From the NCBI RefSeq assembly GCF_009017495.1, contig NZ_CP044990.1, positions 2,561,001-2,625,000 on the forward strand: a stretch of 64,000 nt of DNA, in the 5' to 3' direction. The notes beneath the pieces are model-generated. The model did not search any database. It was not told where the DNA came from and saw only the letters and a list, made by a program, of their open reading frames with translations. Numbering within the stretch: position 1 is the first letter of the stretch; each line of letters starts with the position of its first letter. A program made the position numbers and the translations under genes. Below are positions 9,247 through 19,238 of this stretch, piece by piece. Source of the stretch: Deinococcus sp. AJ005 (lineage in GTDB: Bacteria > Deinococcota > Deinococci > Deinococcales > Deinococcaceae).

Positions 9247-9835
9247 GGGCGCAGCTTAGGCCCGCGCCTCTGACCGTTCGCTCACTTGCGGGGGCCAAAA
9301 CTAACATTAAGGCACGATTCCAAGACTAATGGTTCGGACAGTTTCCAAATTTGAGGGATGACCACCCGATAAACACGAGGTTTTAGCTCCTCCCCCCTAC
9401 GGGGGAGGCTGGGACTGGCACAGCTCCGCAGGAGAGGGGGGAGCGAGAATGGCGTCCCAGAAATACTTTTCGACCCCGTTTAGGGCTTGAGCGAGCCAGA
9501 ATCCAGGCCGTCTGGGAAAGCGTTTTCCGCATATTGGAGATCGAAACTGGCCTTTCGCTGAGCCTGTGGGATTCTGCAACCAGAAGCTGTCTTTTCAATG
9601 TGCTGCACCTTGAGCGCGAGAGGTGATTCAAAGCCGAGGAAAAAACGTGGCCTGTTCATTTTGAGGAGTGAATGGATTCGTCTTGTTGCTGTCCCAGAGG
9701 GGCTTTCCATGATCGGCGTCAGGCCCTAAACGGGGTTTTTCGGGTATTTCCCCAAACCGTTGCCAAAAGTGTCCTCACCGTTGAAGACAGGGTTTTGAGA
9801 CAGAACAAGGCAGGCGGCATGCGCGATACTGGGCC
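9247..9835. other. Gene-poor stretch with inverted repeats
   Basis: No convincing gene is present; base composition is lower in GC than the flanks. It contains a 9-bp perfect stem (CTCCCCCCT at 9390-9398, AGGGGGGAG at 9435-9443) around further self-complementary GC runs. It also has a 14-bp inverted repeat (ACCCCGTTTAGGGC at 9473-9486, complement at 9723-9736) enclosing about 236 bp. A remnant of a mobile element, a small RNA or a spacer repeat are all possible. Confidence 0.5.
9390..9443. repeat. Palindromic GC-rich element
   Basis: The outer arms CTCCCCCCT and AGGGGGGAG pair perfectly over 9 bp; inside, CCCCC-TAC-GGGGG forms a competing hairpin. It resembles the small noncoding repeats seen in Deinococcus genomes, but no second copy was found in this window. 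Confidence 0.5.
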
Positions 9836-9886
9836 ATGTTCAGTTCTGTTCGATCCACGCTGCGCCTGCCCGGCGGCGGCGCGTGA
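9836..9886 (+). CDS. Putative 16-residue leader peptide coupled to the MoxR gene
   Basis: ATG at 9836 follows GATACT (9825-9830) by 5 nt, close to a leaderless start. The 16-codon frame (MFSSVRSTLRLPGGGA) ends in TGA that overlaps the GTG start of the ATPase gene as GTGA. The ATPase has no ribosome binding site of its own, so coupling through this frame would explain its translation. The evidence is positional only. Confidence 0.4.
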   Translation: MFSSVRSTLRLPGGGA

Positions 9887-10785
9887 CCCCTCCGGTTGAC
9901 CTGACGGACCCCGCCGCCCTGCAAACCGCCTTCCGGGCGCAGGGCTACGTGGCCGGAGACGCGCTGGCCACGGCGCTGCGCCTTGTTCCGGCACTTCAAA
10001 AGCCGCTGCTGCTGGAAGGTCCGGCAGGGGTGGGCAAAACCGAGGCGGCCAAGACGCTGGCGGCGGCGCTGGGAACGCGCCTGATCCGGTTGCAATGCTA
10101 CGAGGGGCTGGACGCGCAGGCCGCGCTGTACGAGTGGAATTACGCCCGCCAACTACTGTACCTGCGCTCGGCGGAGATCAGCGGGGGCCGGGTGGACGAC
10201 GACGAACTGTACGGCGAACGCTTCCTGATGGCCCGCCCGCTGCTCCAGGCCATTCAGCAGGACGTGGCCCCGGTGCTGCTGATCGACGAGATTGACCGTG
10301 CCGACGACGCCTTTGAAGCCTTTCTGCTGGAATTGCTGGCCGAGTGGCAGATCACCGTGCCGGAACTGGGAACTATCCCGGCCCGCACGCGCCCGCATAC
10401 CATTCTGACCAGCAACCGCAGCCGCGAGCTGAGTGACGCGCTGCGCCGCCGCTGCCTGTACCACTGGGTGGAATACCCCACCGCGCGGCAGGAACTGGAG
10501 ATCGTGCAGGCGCGGCTCCCTGGCATCGACGCGGCGCTAGCCCGGCAGATCACCGACGCCGTACATGCCCTGCGCCAGTTGCCGCTGGGCAAACCGCCGG
10601 GGGTGGCCGAGACGCTGGACTGGGCGGCGGCGCTGCTATACCTGCACCGGGACCATCTAGACGCTGCCAGCATCGAGGCCAGCCTGGGCGCGGTGCTGAA
10701 GCTACGCGAGGACCATTTGCTGGCCGCACCGACATTGCGTGGTATAGCGGGGCGGGGGGGGGCGGGCCGGGCGGAGGCGGGGTGA
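9883..10785 (+). CDS. MoxR-type AAA+ ATPase
   Basis: A 300-residue ATPase with Walker A GPAGVGKT (residues 46-53), Walker B VLLIDEIDRADD and a sensor-type TSNRSREL segment followed by the arginine-containing ALRRRC. It belongs to the MoxR group (CoxD-like), cytoplasmic chaperones that use ATP to mature or insert cofactors together with a von Willebrand A partner. That partner is the next gene, which overlaps it by GTGA. No carbon monoxide dehydrogenase or other client is nearby, so the client is unknown. The C-terminal end is unusually glycine-rich. Confidence 0.85.
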   Translation: MTPPVDLTDPAALQTAFRAQGYVAGDALATALRLVPALQKPLLLEGPAGVGKTEAAKTLAAALGTRLIRLQCYEGLDAQAALYEWNYARQLLYLRSAEISGGRVDDDELYGERFLMARPLLQAIQQDVAPVLLIDEIDRADDAFEAFLLELLAEWQITVPELGTIPARTRPHTILTSNRSRELSDALRRRCLYHWVEYPTARQELEIVQARLPGIDAALARQITDAVHALRQLPLGKPPGVAETLDWAAALLYLHRDHLDAASIEASLGAVLKLREDHLLAAPTLRGIAGRGGAGRAEAG

Positions 10786-12014
10786 GCGACCCCATCTCTG
10801 CCGAACTGTCGGCCCAGATCACTGCTTTCGTGGCGCGGTTGCGCGTGCGGCACGGCTTTCTGGTGGGACCGGGAGAAGCGAGTGACGCGCTGAGGGCTGC
10901 GGGCGTGGTGGACGTGCTGAGCAAACGTCAACTGCGCGACGCCCTGCGTGCCGTGCTGATTGCCCAGCCAGAACAGGCCCGCATCTTTGACCACGAGTTC
11001 AACACCTTCTTCCGCACTGAGGGCAGTCTAGCCCCACCCGAACTTCCGCCTCTGCTGCCCGAAACCGAGGCCCCCGGCACGGAACAGGAAACCGAGACCA
11101 CGCCCAAAAAACAGCAGGAAGGCGACGGAGAGGCCCCCGCCCCGGCTCCACCCACCCCCGGGGAGGAACCGGAACTAACCACCGTGAAGGCCCAGCCGCA
11201 GAGTGAATCCAAGGACGACCCGGATGATTCTGGTGGCGACTTTCAGACCGTGCAGACCCGTCTCAGCCCGAATGCGGGAGCGGGGGGCGAAGTCAGGTCT
11301 GAAGACGGTGATTTGCGGGAGCTGTTGCGCGCTGCCACGGCGCTGATCCGGGCGGTGGAACTGGGGCGGTCCCGGCGGCTGAGGCCAATGGCGCGGGGGC
11401 CGAAGCTGGATGCCCGCCGCACCCTGCGCGCCGCTGCCCGCACCGCAGGCGATCCGGCGCTGCTGCGCTGGCTGGGGCGTCCGCGCCGTTCCCCGCGCTT
11501 TCTGCTGGTGCTGGATGGCAGCCGCAGCATGGGCCGCGACGCCACGCTGCTGCTGCGGTTTGCCCACGCGCTGTCTCTGCGGACGCGCCGGGTGGAGGTC
11601 TATGCCTTTTCTACCGGACTGACCCGGCTGACCCCGTATCTACGCCACGCCTCTCCAGGCCAGCCGCTGGCCCTTCCCGATCTGGGTGAGGCATGGGGCG
11701 GCGGCACCCGCATCGGCGAAAATCTGCTGCAACTGGCCCGCCAGGAACGCGAACGCGTGAACCGGGACACGCTGGTTTTAATCCTTAGCGACGGGCTGGA
11801 CACGGGCGAACCGGATGTGCTGGAACGCGCCCTGCGCGACCTGAAGGCGCGGGCAGGGCGCGTAATCTGGCTCTCACCGCTGGCCGCGCTGCCGGAGTAT
11901 CAGCCGGTGCAGCGGGCCATTCAAGCGGCACTGCCCCATCTGGACGCCCTGCTACCCGCCGGGGGCATGGAGGACTTACACCGTCTGGGCCGCCGCATTC
12001 AGCAGAGGAACTAA
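10782..12014 (+). CDS. CoxE-like von Willebrand A domain protein
   Basis: A 410-residue protein. The N-terminal 95 residues are helical, then comes a long acidic proline- and glutamate-rich linker (about residues 85-165). A VWA domain of the CoxE type follows, with a MIDAS motif DGSRS in LLVLDGSRSMGRDA and a later ILSDGLDTGE metal segment. It lacks a signal peptide, so it acts inside the cell with the MoxR ATPase encoded just upstream (4-bp GTGA overlap). Such pairs remodel metalloenzymes or membrane complexes. The stop lies 12 bp from the convergent lipoprotein gene. Confidence 0.85.
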   Translation: MSDPISAELSAQITAFVARLRVRHGFLVGPGEASDALRAAGVVDVLSKRQLRDALRAVLIAQPEQARIFDHEFNTFFRTEGSLAPPELPPLLPETEAPGTEQETETTPKKQQEGDGEAPAPAPPTPGEEPELTTVKAQPQSESKDDPDDSGGDFQTVQTRLSPNAGAGGEVRSEDGDLRELLRAATALIRAVELGRSRRLRPMARGPKLDARRTLRAAARTAGDPALLRWLGRPRRSPRFLLVLDGSRSMGRDATLLLRFAHALSLRTRRVEVYAFSTGLTRLTPYLRHASPGQPLALPDLGEAWGGGTRIGENLLQLARQERERVNRDTLVLILSDGLDTGEPDVLERALRDLKARAGRVIWLSPLAALPEYQPVQRAIQAALPHLDALLPAGGMEDLHRLGRRIQQRN

Positions 12015-12026
12015 CTTTACCCAGGC

Positions 12027-12503
12027 TCACGGTGTTGCTGGAACAGACACGGCAGGCGCAGTGGGCGGCACACCCTCTGGCACCTGATTCAATTCGATGG
12101 TGTAGCCCAGCAGTTCGCGGCCCAGCAGCACGGTTCGCAGCACGCCGCTGATTTTCGTGCCGGTCAATGTGGCGTGCAGGTTGCCCCGGTGCTTGTCGCC
12201 GTTTTCATACAAACCCAGTTCCAGCGCGCCGCCCGTGGCACTGCGCTTAAACGGGCCGCTGGCCGCGTACGCCTTACGGCTTTCCAGATTGGTGATCACC
12301 CCGGTGGCGCGGCCCTCGCGCTCCTGCACGGTCAGAGTCATGCGGTAGGGCACGCGACCTGTGCCGCCCACGCCGATGCCCTCGTAGGTGCCGTTCGCGG
12401 CGCGTTCCAGCGGGGTCAGGGGGCTGATATACGCGCCAAAGGCGCAGCCGCTGAGAAGGGGGGGCAGCAGCAGGGCGGCGGCAAGGGGACGCATGGAACG
12501 CAT
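12027..12503 (-). CDS. Lipoprotein, unknown function
   Basis: A 158-residue protein with signal peptide and lipobox (LLSGC, about Cys20). The mature part has alternating beta-type segments (YRMTLTVQEREGRATGVITN, GALELGLYENG, LHATLTGTKISGVL), a compact beta-sheet domain like many small bacterial envelope lipoproteins. No named family recognised. TAGGCT ends 6 nt before the first ATG, which fixes the start at 12503 rather than at the internal ATG four codons later. Confidence 0.7.
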   Translation of the reverse strand: MRSMRPLAAALLLPPLLSGCAFGAYISPLTPLERAANGTYEGIGVGGTGRVPYRMTLTVQEREGRATGVITNLESRKAYAASGPFKRSATGGALELGLYENGDKHRGNLHATLTGTKISGVLRTVLLGRELLGYTIELNQVPEGVPPTAPAVSVPATP

Positions 12504-12579
12504 GCAGGGAGCCTAACGAGATCTCATGAAGTGTGTCTGATGCGGATTCCCACCCGTACTACGCTCAGCCCTCTGCGGC

Positions 12580-13254
12580 TCAGCCCTCTTCCAGCGGATA
12601 GGTGCGGGCAGCGCGCACGGCCAGCCAGATCAGGTAGCTATAGAACACACCGACGATGGCGAAGACCAGCCAGCCCGGAAAGTTGCCGATGTCGGCCAGC
12701 GCGAAGGCGTCGGGAAAGGTCAGGACGTAGCCCTTGGGCTGTTCCAGGTCCAGCTTGGCAAACCACGCCAGCAGCACCGCCGCATAGATCCACAGGTAAT
12801 TGCGCCCCAGCCGCCAGCCCAGCGCGTCATTGCGGCTCATGGGGCTGCGCGGCTTGCTCAGTTCGGCCAGCAGCAACTGGTGCCAGCCGGGGTCCACCCG
12901 GTCCCCCAGCATGGCCGGATAGAAGAAGCGCTCCATGATCCGCACGCGGTGGTGGGCAATCTCGTAGGTGCGGAAGCGGCGGGCCTCCAGGCGCAGAAAA
13001 AAGTAGTTCATGAACATGGCGAACAGGAAGGTGGCGTGGCTGTTGCCCGCATCCCCCAGCGCAAACGAGGCCAGACCCGCGCTGGTCACCACGGACCAGT
13101 TGGTGGTCATGTCCAGCCGCTGCCGCCACGCGGTCATCTTGCCGACTTCGGCGCGGTACAGGTGGATCAGCGCGTTGGCCTGGTTGGTGCTGTAACTGAC
13201 CTCGGTCAGACCGGGGGCCAGCACCGCGCCCGGCCCGCCGCCTGCGCCCGGCAT
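12580..13254 (-). CDS. DUF2270 membrane protein
   Basis: A 224-residue protein matching DUF2270: a conserved [22 protein letters not shown] start, two closely spaced helices (about residues 48-75), a cytoplasmic middle with [17 protein letters not shown], and two helices at the C-terminus ([30 protein letters not shown]). Function unknown for the family. The start ATG overlaps the stop of a leaderless 6-codon frame (TGATG), suggesting coupled translation. Confidence 0.8.
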   Translation of the reverse strand: MPGAGGGPGAVLAPGLTEVSYSTNQANALIHLYRAEVGKMTAWRQRLDMTTNWSVVTSAGLASFALGDAGNSHATFLFAMFMNYFFLRLEARRFRTYEIAHHRVRIMERFFYPAMLGDRVDPGWHQLLLAELSKPRSPMSRNDALGWRLGRNYLWIYAAVLLAWFAKLDLEQPKGYVLTFPDAFALADIGNFPGWLVFAIVGVFYSYLIWLAVRAARTYPLEEG

Positions 13255-13274
13255 CAGCCCCGTTCCTGAATCAT
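13254..13274 (-). CDS. Putative 6-residue leader ORF coupled to the DUF2270 gene
   Basis: ATG at 13274 lies 7 nt after TACGCT (13282-13287, complement strand). Six codons (MIQERG) end in TGA, which shares one base with the DUF2270 start (TGATG). An AGGAA inside the mini-frame could serve as a ribosome binding site for the main gene. Evidence is positional. Confidence 0.35.
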   Translation of the reverse strand: MIQERG

Positions 13275-13355
13275 GCCGCCCAGCGTAGCGCGTCCGGGCA
13301 GGTCTTTCGCCACCTCGCTTTCATTTCTGCCCCCGCAACAGCCCTCAGCGCAAAA

Positions 13356-14015
13356 TCAGCGCAAGAAGGGATTGCTACGCCGTTCCGCCCCCACCGTGGT
13401 GGCCCCGCCGTGGCCGGAATAGACGGCAGTGGCGTCGGGCAGCGTCAGCAGTTCGCGGGTGATGCCCGCCAGCAGCGCGGCGTGATCACCTCCCGGCAGA
13501 TCGGTACGCCCGATGCTGCCCTGAAACAGCGTGTCCCCAGCCACCACCACGCCCTTATCTCCATCCGTGCCCGCCAGAAAAACCACATGCCCCGGCGCGT
13601 GCCCCGGCAACTCGCGGGCCGTCAGGATCAGGTCACCCGCTGTGAAGGTCTGATCCTGCGCGATTTCGTGGTCTGGGGCATCCGGCTGGATAAAGGGCAG
13701 ATTCCACCTCTGCGCCGAGGCCGCGCCCAGGCCATACAGCGGCAGATCAGCGGGGTGCAGCCAGACTGGAACCCGCAACGCCTCGCGCACGGGCTGCACC
13801 GCCCCGATGTGGTCAAAGTGCGCGTGGGTCAGCAGAATACCGCGCACCGTCACGCCGGAATCCCGCACCAGGGCCAGAATCTGGGCCGCGTCGTCGCCGG
13901 GATCAAAGAGGAAGCCCTCATTCTGCGCACCCGCCACCAGCACGGCGTTTTCCTGCAAGGGGCCGGTGGGCAGGGACCACACGCGAACGTGACCATGAAC
14001 AGAAGGCTGAAGCAT
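13356..14015 (-). CDS. MBL-fold hydrolase, glyoxalase II-like
   Basis: A 219-residue metallo-beta-lactamase fold protein. It has the zinc motif THAHFDHIG, a third histidine in [12 protein letters not shown], the bridging aspartate in [20 protein letters not shown] and a final YSGHGGATT. This order is typical of the YcbL/glyoxalase II-like thioester hydrolases of the cytoplasm. It lacks the long C-terminal helical domain of classical glyoxalase II, so the substrate is probably a small thioester but is unproven. TAGACT ends 6 nt before the ATG (leaderless). Confidence 0.85.
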   Translation of the reverse strand: MLQPSVHGHVRVWSLPTGPLQENAVLVAGAQNEGFLFDPGDDAAQILALVRDSGVTVRGILLTHAHFDHIGAVQPVREALRVPVWLHPADLPLYGLGAASAQRWNLPFIQPDAPDHEIAQDQTFTAGDLILTARELPGHAPGHVVFLAGTDGDKGVVVAGDTLFQGSIGRTDLPGGDHAALLAGITRELLTLPDATAVYSGHGGATTVGAERRSNPFLR

Positions 14016-14096
14016 AGGCGCAGTCTACTGGTCAAGCCCTCCCCTCCCCCCACCCCGTGAGGGTTCTGTCAGACCCCCCCCCATAAGCTGAGTTTT

Positions 14097-15185
14097 GTGA
14101 GTGGCCGCCTGATCACCGAATCCCCCGCCGATGACCCGCACGGCGGCCTGGCCGTGCGGCGCAGGGCCTCGCGCAACACCCTGCGGACTCAGTTCGCACT
14201 CGTGATCTTTCTGCTAGCTTTCCTGCCCAATCTGGTCCTCACGCTGACCGCCCAGCCCAACCTTCCGGCGGGCGCACTGCTGGGCTGGATGCTGCTGGTG
14301 GGCGTTCTGTGTGGAATGGTGGGTTATGTTCTCAGCGGCGCGCTGCTGCGGCCCCTCAGCCGCCTTCAGGCCGAGGTGGAGGGCGGCGAACTGGGTGCCC
14401 ACAGCGACGACCCGGCGGAAATTCTGCTGCTGCGCCGCGCCTTCTCGGACCTGCTGGGCCGCCTGAGCACCGAGCAAACGCGCCGCAACGCCTTCATGGC
14501 GACGCTGGTGCATGACCTGAAAACCCCGCTGATCGCCGCCGGGCACCTCACACACGCGCTGGTGAATCTGCCGCTGCCCGAAGCCGAGCGCAAGGAGGTA
14601 GGCACGCAGATGCAGGCCGAGACCGCCCGCCTGCTGGCGCTGGTGCAGCAGATGGCCGACGCCCACCGTTTCGAGCGCGAGGACGTGAGCATCCAGGCGG
14701 TCCCCACCGATCTACGCGCCCTGCTGGACGGCGTGGCCCGCCGGGTGCAGCCGCAGGCCGAGTGGGGCGGCCTGGAACTGACCGTGGACGGGCACGGCTA
14801 CGCCCTGGCCGACGCCCCGGTGCTGGAGCGGGCCGTGACCAACCTGACCGAGAACGCCATTCGCTACGCCCGCTCGAAGGTGGAACTGCTCGTGACGCCA
14901 GACGGTCTGGTGGTCGCCGACGACGGCCCCGGCCTGGGCGGCTCGCTGGCGCAACTGGCCCAGCCGTTTACCTCGCAGCCCACCACCATCGCCGGACAGC
15001 AGTACACCGCCGGAACCGCCGGGCTGGGCCTGTTCATCGCCCGCCGCATTGCCGAGGCGCACGGCGGAGAGCTGCACTACGCCCACCAACCCCACCAACT
15101 GCCCAGCCACGACTTCGCTCCCGCCCTCCTCGCATCTACCCTGCCCACCATCTTCACGCTGACTCTCCCGGAGGTCACCCCATGA
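14097..15185 (+). CDS. Sensor histidine kinase
   Basis: A 362-residue membrane kinase. Two transmembrane helices (about residues 33-50 and 61-83) frame only about ten external residues, so it probably senses the membrane or an internal signal. A short HAMP-like linker leads to the phosphoacceptor VHDLKTPL (His139), then N-box NLTENAIRYA, and G-boxes DDGPGLGG and GTAGLGLFIARRIAEAHGG. It should autophosphorylate and pass phosphate to the regulator encoded next (ATGA overlap). GTG is chosen as start because TAAGCT ends exactly 7 nt before it. Confidence 0.9.
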   Translation: MSGRLITESPADDPHGGLAVRRRASRNTLRTQFALVIFLLAFLPNLVLTLTAQPNLPAGALLGWMLLVGVLCGMVGYVLSGALLRPLSRLQAEVEGGELGAHSDDPAEILLLRRAFSDLLGRLSTEQTRRNAFMATLVHDLKTPLIAAGHLTHALVNLPLPEAERKEVGTQMQAETARLLALVQQMADAHRFEREDVSIQAVPTDLRALLDGVARRVQPQAEWGGLELTVDGHGYALADAPVLERAVTNLTENAIRYARSKVELLVTPDGLVVADDGPGLGGSLAQLAQPFTSQPTTIAGQQYTAGTAGLGLFIARRIAEAHGGELHYAHQPHQLPSHDFAPALLASTLPTIFTLTLPEVTP

Positions 15186-15766
15186 AACTTGTTATCGCCG
15201 ACGATCACCCGCTGTTCCGTATGGGTCTCAAGTACGCCCTGATGCACCAGGGTTTCGATGTGGTGGCCGAGGCCGCCGACGGCCTGAGCGCCCTGGACGC
15301 CTGCCGAACCCTGCAACCCGACGCCGCGCTGCTGGACATCAAGATGCCCGGCATGACCGGCATCGAGGTCTGCGAACGCCTGCGCATGACCCACCCGCAG
15401 GTCGTCAGCGTGCTGATCACCACCTTCGCTGAACCGGCCATCGTGCAGGCTGCCCGCGCCGCCGGGGCGCGCGGCTACGTCAGCAAGGAAACCGATCCCG
15501 AGAGTCTGGCCCGCCAGCTCCGTGACATCGTGGCCCACCCCGAGATTGACCGCCTGCCGCAGGTGGACGTGCCCAGATTGACCCCCCGCGAATCGGAAGT
15601 GCTGCCGCTGCTGGCTCAGGGCTACAGCAATAAGGAGATCGCCAAGAGCTTGGGCGTCAGCCCCGACACCGTCAAGGACCATCTGGCCCGCCTGTACGCC
15701 AAGCTGGACGCCGGGGACCGTACCCAGGCGGTCAGCCGCGCCCGCAGCATCGGCCTGCTGCATTGA
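15182..15766 (+). CDS. LuxR/NarL-family response regulator
   Basis: A 194-residue regulator with receiver domain (acidic pair Asp7-Asp8, phosphorylated Asp52 in LLDIKMPG, Thr80 region LITTF, Lys102 in GYVSKE). After a short linker comes a LuxR-type helix-turn-helix (LTPRESEVLPLLAQGYSNKE through VKDHLARLYAKLDA). It is the cognate partner of the kinase whose stop codon overlaps its start. Targets are unknown; the pattern resembles cell-envelope sensing DesR/LiaR-like regulators. Confidence 0.92.
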   Translation: MKLVIADDHPLFRMGLKYALMHQGFDVVAEAADGLSALDACRTLQPDAALLDIKMPGMTGIEVCERLRMTHPQVVSVLITTFAEPAIVQAARAAGARGYVSKETDPESLARQLRDIVAHPEIDRLPQVDVPRLTPRESEVLPLLAQGYSNKEIAKSLGVSPDTVKDHLARLYAKLDAGDRTQAVSRARSIGLLH

Positions 15767-15875
15767 GGGAATTGCAGAGTGTTCACTGGGGAGAGGGCCT
15801 GCACGCCTTCTCCCTGATTTTTGATTCGCCATTCCAGCCCGCTTGTCTCCCGGCATCCGCTACGCTGGGTCAACC

Positions 15876-16484
15876 ATGCAAACTGCTCTGACCCGAACGC
15901 TGGCTCTCGCCTTCGCCCTCGCCGCTGCCCCCTTGGCCAGTGCCCAGACCACGCCAGCAGAGTCCGGCACGCCCATTTTCGTTCAGCCGCCGCAGCAGCA
16001 GACGCTGCAAGTGGTGCCGGGTGCGCCGCAGGTAGTCATCACGCCGACACCGCAGCCTGCGCCGGACCGTTTCACCGTCTGGGGCGGCGTAGGCACCGAG
16101 TTCTACGTGCTGCCGGGTGTGATGATCGGGGCCAGCGCGCCGATAGGCCATCTGGGCAAGGTGAATCTGGCCCTGCGCGCCAGTGCCGAGGCCCTGCTGA
16201 TTCCGCTGCCGGACGCCAATGGTCCACTGCCATTCGTGAATGTGGACCTGTTGCTATCGGGGGGTGGGCGCGGGCTGCGGGCCTACGGCGGCCCCAGCGT
16301 GGGGACCATTCCCGGCTTTGCTATCCTGCTGGGCGGCGTCGGGGGCGTGCGCGGAGATTTCGGCGCGGGACCGTGGGGCTACTTTGCCGAGGCCAAGGCG
16401 CGCGTCGGCTTCGGCGCGGCGGGCGGCGGCGGCGTGGCACTGTTCCTGCCCGGCGTGAATCTGGGGGTCACCTACCGCTTCTGA
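15876..16484 (+). CDS. Secreted beta-rich envelope protein, possible outer-membrane barrel
   Basis: A 202-residue protein with a Sec signal peptide (cleavage after PLASAQ, about residue 24), a proline- and glutamine-rich linker, then about 140 residues of alternating hydrophobic and glycine-rich strands ending in VTYRF. The terminal aromatic Phe and strand pattern resemble small outer-membrane beta-barrels. TACGCT ends 9 nt before the ATG, which fixes the start at the signal peptide. No named family recognised. Confidence 0.65.
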   Translation: MQTALTRTLALAFALAAAPLASAQTTPAESGTPIFVQPPQQQTLQVVPGAPQVVITPTPQPAPDRFTVWGGVGTEFYVLPGVMIGASAPIGHLGKVNLALRASAEALLIPLPDANGPLPFVNVDLLLSGGGRGLRAYGGPSVGTIPGFAILLGGVGGVRGDFGAGPWGYFAEAKARVGFGAAGGGGVALFLPGVNLGVTYRF

Positions 16485-16952
16485 GGGCCATTTCAGCCCC
16501 CACGGAATAACATTGGGGTTTCGCTGCCCTGCCCGGACTGGTTTCCGGGCCATTTTTTTGTGCCATCAATCTCGCCCGAAACTGTCGGCACAGGTAACTT
16601 TCAACACTGGAATCAGGCCACGGGCGCTTATCCCGAACGGATTCCCACGCTTTCGGCTGCGCTCGAAGACGGCACAGGAGACCACCTGAACTTCTCTGGC
16701 GTCTCGCCCGAACATGTAGCGACTGAACATGCAGCCAGCCAGAAACCCATCTGGATCAGCTTCTCCTCCTCTGATCATGCCCTGATCACGCCGGGGGGCG
16801 CACGATGCTTTCACTCCAGCCGCACAGCGTTGTTTCCCGTCACGCGGACGGCTTGAGAACAGGAGAGACGCAGTACCCGACTGCCGCGTCCTGTCCGCTC
16901 CGCCCCCATTCGCCGCCCCAGCAACCGATGACCTGTCCAGGAGGCTTTCCCT
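16485..16952. other. Intergenic region with terminator and untranslated leader
   Basis: After the terminator at 16531-16558 there are about 390 bp without a convincing gene. The only features seen are a bulged hairpin at 16867-16890 (GACGC-AGT / ACT-gcc-GCGTC) and a ribosome binding site AGGAGG at 16939-16944 for the NPCBM gene. No known riboswitch class was recognised. Confidence 0.5.
16531..16558 (+). terminator. Intrinsic terminator
   Basis: GCCCGGA pairs with TCCGGGC (6-nt loop) and is followed by CA and seven T. It ends the secreted beta-rich protein gene. Confidence 0.88.
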
Positions 16953-17960
16953 ATGTCCATCCCCAGAGTCCTGCCGTCCGTCACTGCCGCCCTGATCCTG
17001 GGTGCGCTGCTCTCGGCCTGCGGGGGCCATGATTCAGCCGCTCCCGCCGCAACACAGACAGACCCTTATGCGGGCGGCGCGTCGTACCCGTGGACCTACA
17101 CGGCCCCGGCAGGCCAGCTCAGCGCCCAGCGGCTGACAGCGGCCCTCAATACCCTGTCGTTTGAACCGCTGCTGGCCGCCACCAACGGCTGGGGACCCAT
17201 CGAACTGGACCGCAGCAACGGCGAGCAGGGTGCGGGAGACGGGCACACGTTGACCCTGGGCGGCGTGACTTATGCCAGGGGCTTCGGAACCCACGCGGGC
17301 AGCGAGATGCGGTTCTCGTTGAAGGGCCACAACGGGGCGCGCTGCACCCGCTTTACCTCCAGCATCGGCGTGGACGACGAGGTAGGTAACCGGGGCAGCG
17401 TGGTGTTCCAGGTCTTTCTGGACGGGGCGCTGGCCTACAGCAGCGGGACCATGACCGGTGCCAGCGCAACCCGCAACATCGACCTGGACATCAGCGGCAG
17501 GGGCGAGTTACGTCTGGTGGTCAAGAACGCGGGAGACGGCATCAACTATGACCACGCCGACTGGGCCAATCCCCAGGTACGGTGCGAGAATGACCCTGGA
17601 GCCGACCTGCGCTATTCCTTCAGCTTTCCCAGGGGCATCAATGCCAAGTACGGCAAAAAGGTCACGGCCATCCTGCGCGTCACCGATGAGCCGGGACACA
17701 CCAGCGGCCCGGTTTCGTTCAAGCTCTCGGTGTTCAACTGGACCAGCCCCGGCGCTCCGCCCCTGCAACTGCTCGAACCTGACCGCGTCTATGATGCCAC
17801 CACCCTTCCAGCAGAATTTCCCGTTCGCCTGCGCCTCAAAACGCCTTTCCCGGACGGTTTCACGCCGCCCACCGGAAGGGTTGAAATCACCTTCGCGGCC
17901 AACCTGGAAGACCGGGGCTTTTTCAAGCGCGCCTACCTGAACTGGAACGTTCTGCCGTAA
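16953..17960 (+). CDS. NPCBM-domain lipoprotein
   Basis: A 335-residue exported lipoprotein (lipobox LLSAC, Cys23, followed by GGHDSAAPA). Residues about 60-210 form an NPCBM domain, a carbohydrate-binding beta-sandwich. Its hallmarks are SNGWGP-like ATNGWGPIELD, ARGFGTHAGSEM, a cysteine in ARCTRFTSSIGVDDE and a second in QVRC, and DHADWANPQ. The last 120 residues are another beta-rich domain of unknown family. It probably binds surface polysaccharide. AGGAGG lies 8 nt before the ATG, one of the few strong ribosome binding sites here, and the mRNA leader may be long. Confidence 0.8.
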   Translation: MSIPRVLPSVTAALILGALLSACGGHDSAAPAATQTDPYAGGASYPWTYTAPAGQLSAQRLTAALNTLSFEPLLAATNGWGPIELDRSNGEQGAGDGHTLTLGGVTYARGFGTHAGSEMRFSLKGHNGARCTRFTSSIGVDDEVGNRGSVVFQVFLDGALAYSSGTMTGASATRNIDLDISGRGELRLVVKNAGDGINYDHADWANPQVRCENDPGADLRYSFSFPRGINAKYGKKVTAILRVTDEPGHTSGPVSFKLSVFNWTSPGAPPLQLLEPDRVYDATTLPAEFPVRLRLKTPFPDGFTPPTGRVEITFAANLEDRGFFKRAYLNWNVLP

Positions 17961-18056
17961 CAGTTTCCCTTTGCCCTGCGCCGTCAACCGCTGGCGGCGC
18001 ACTTCTTTGCTGCCGACTCTGATCACTGCAGACGTCGCCCCTGTACCCTGATTCCC

Positions 18057-19234
<1,178 letters not shown>

Positions 19235-19238
<4 letters not shown>

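Noticed and set aside
16560..16952. Possible riboswitch in the long leader before the NPCBM gene
   Set aside because: Only one weak bulged hairpin was found and no conserved core of a known riboswitch class could be matched.
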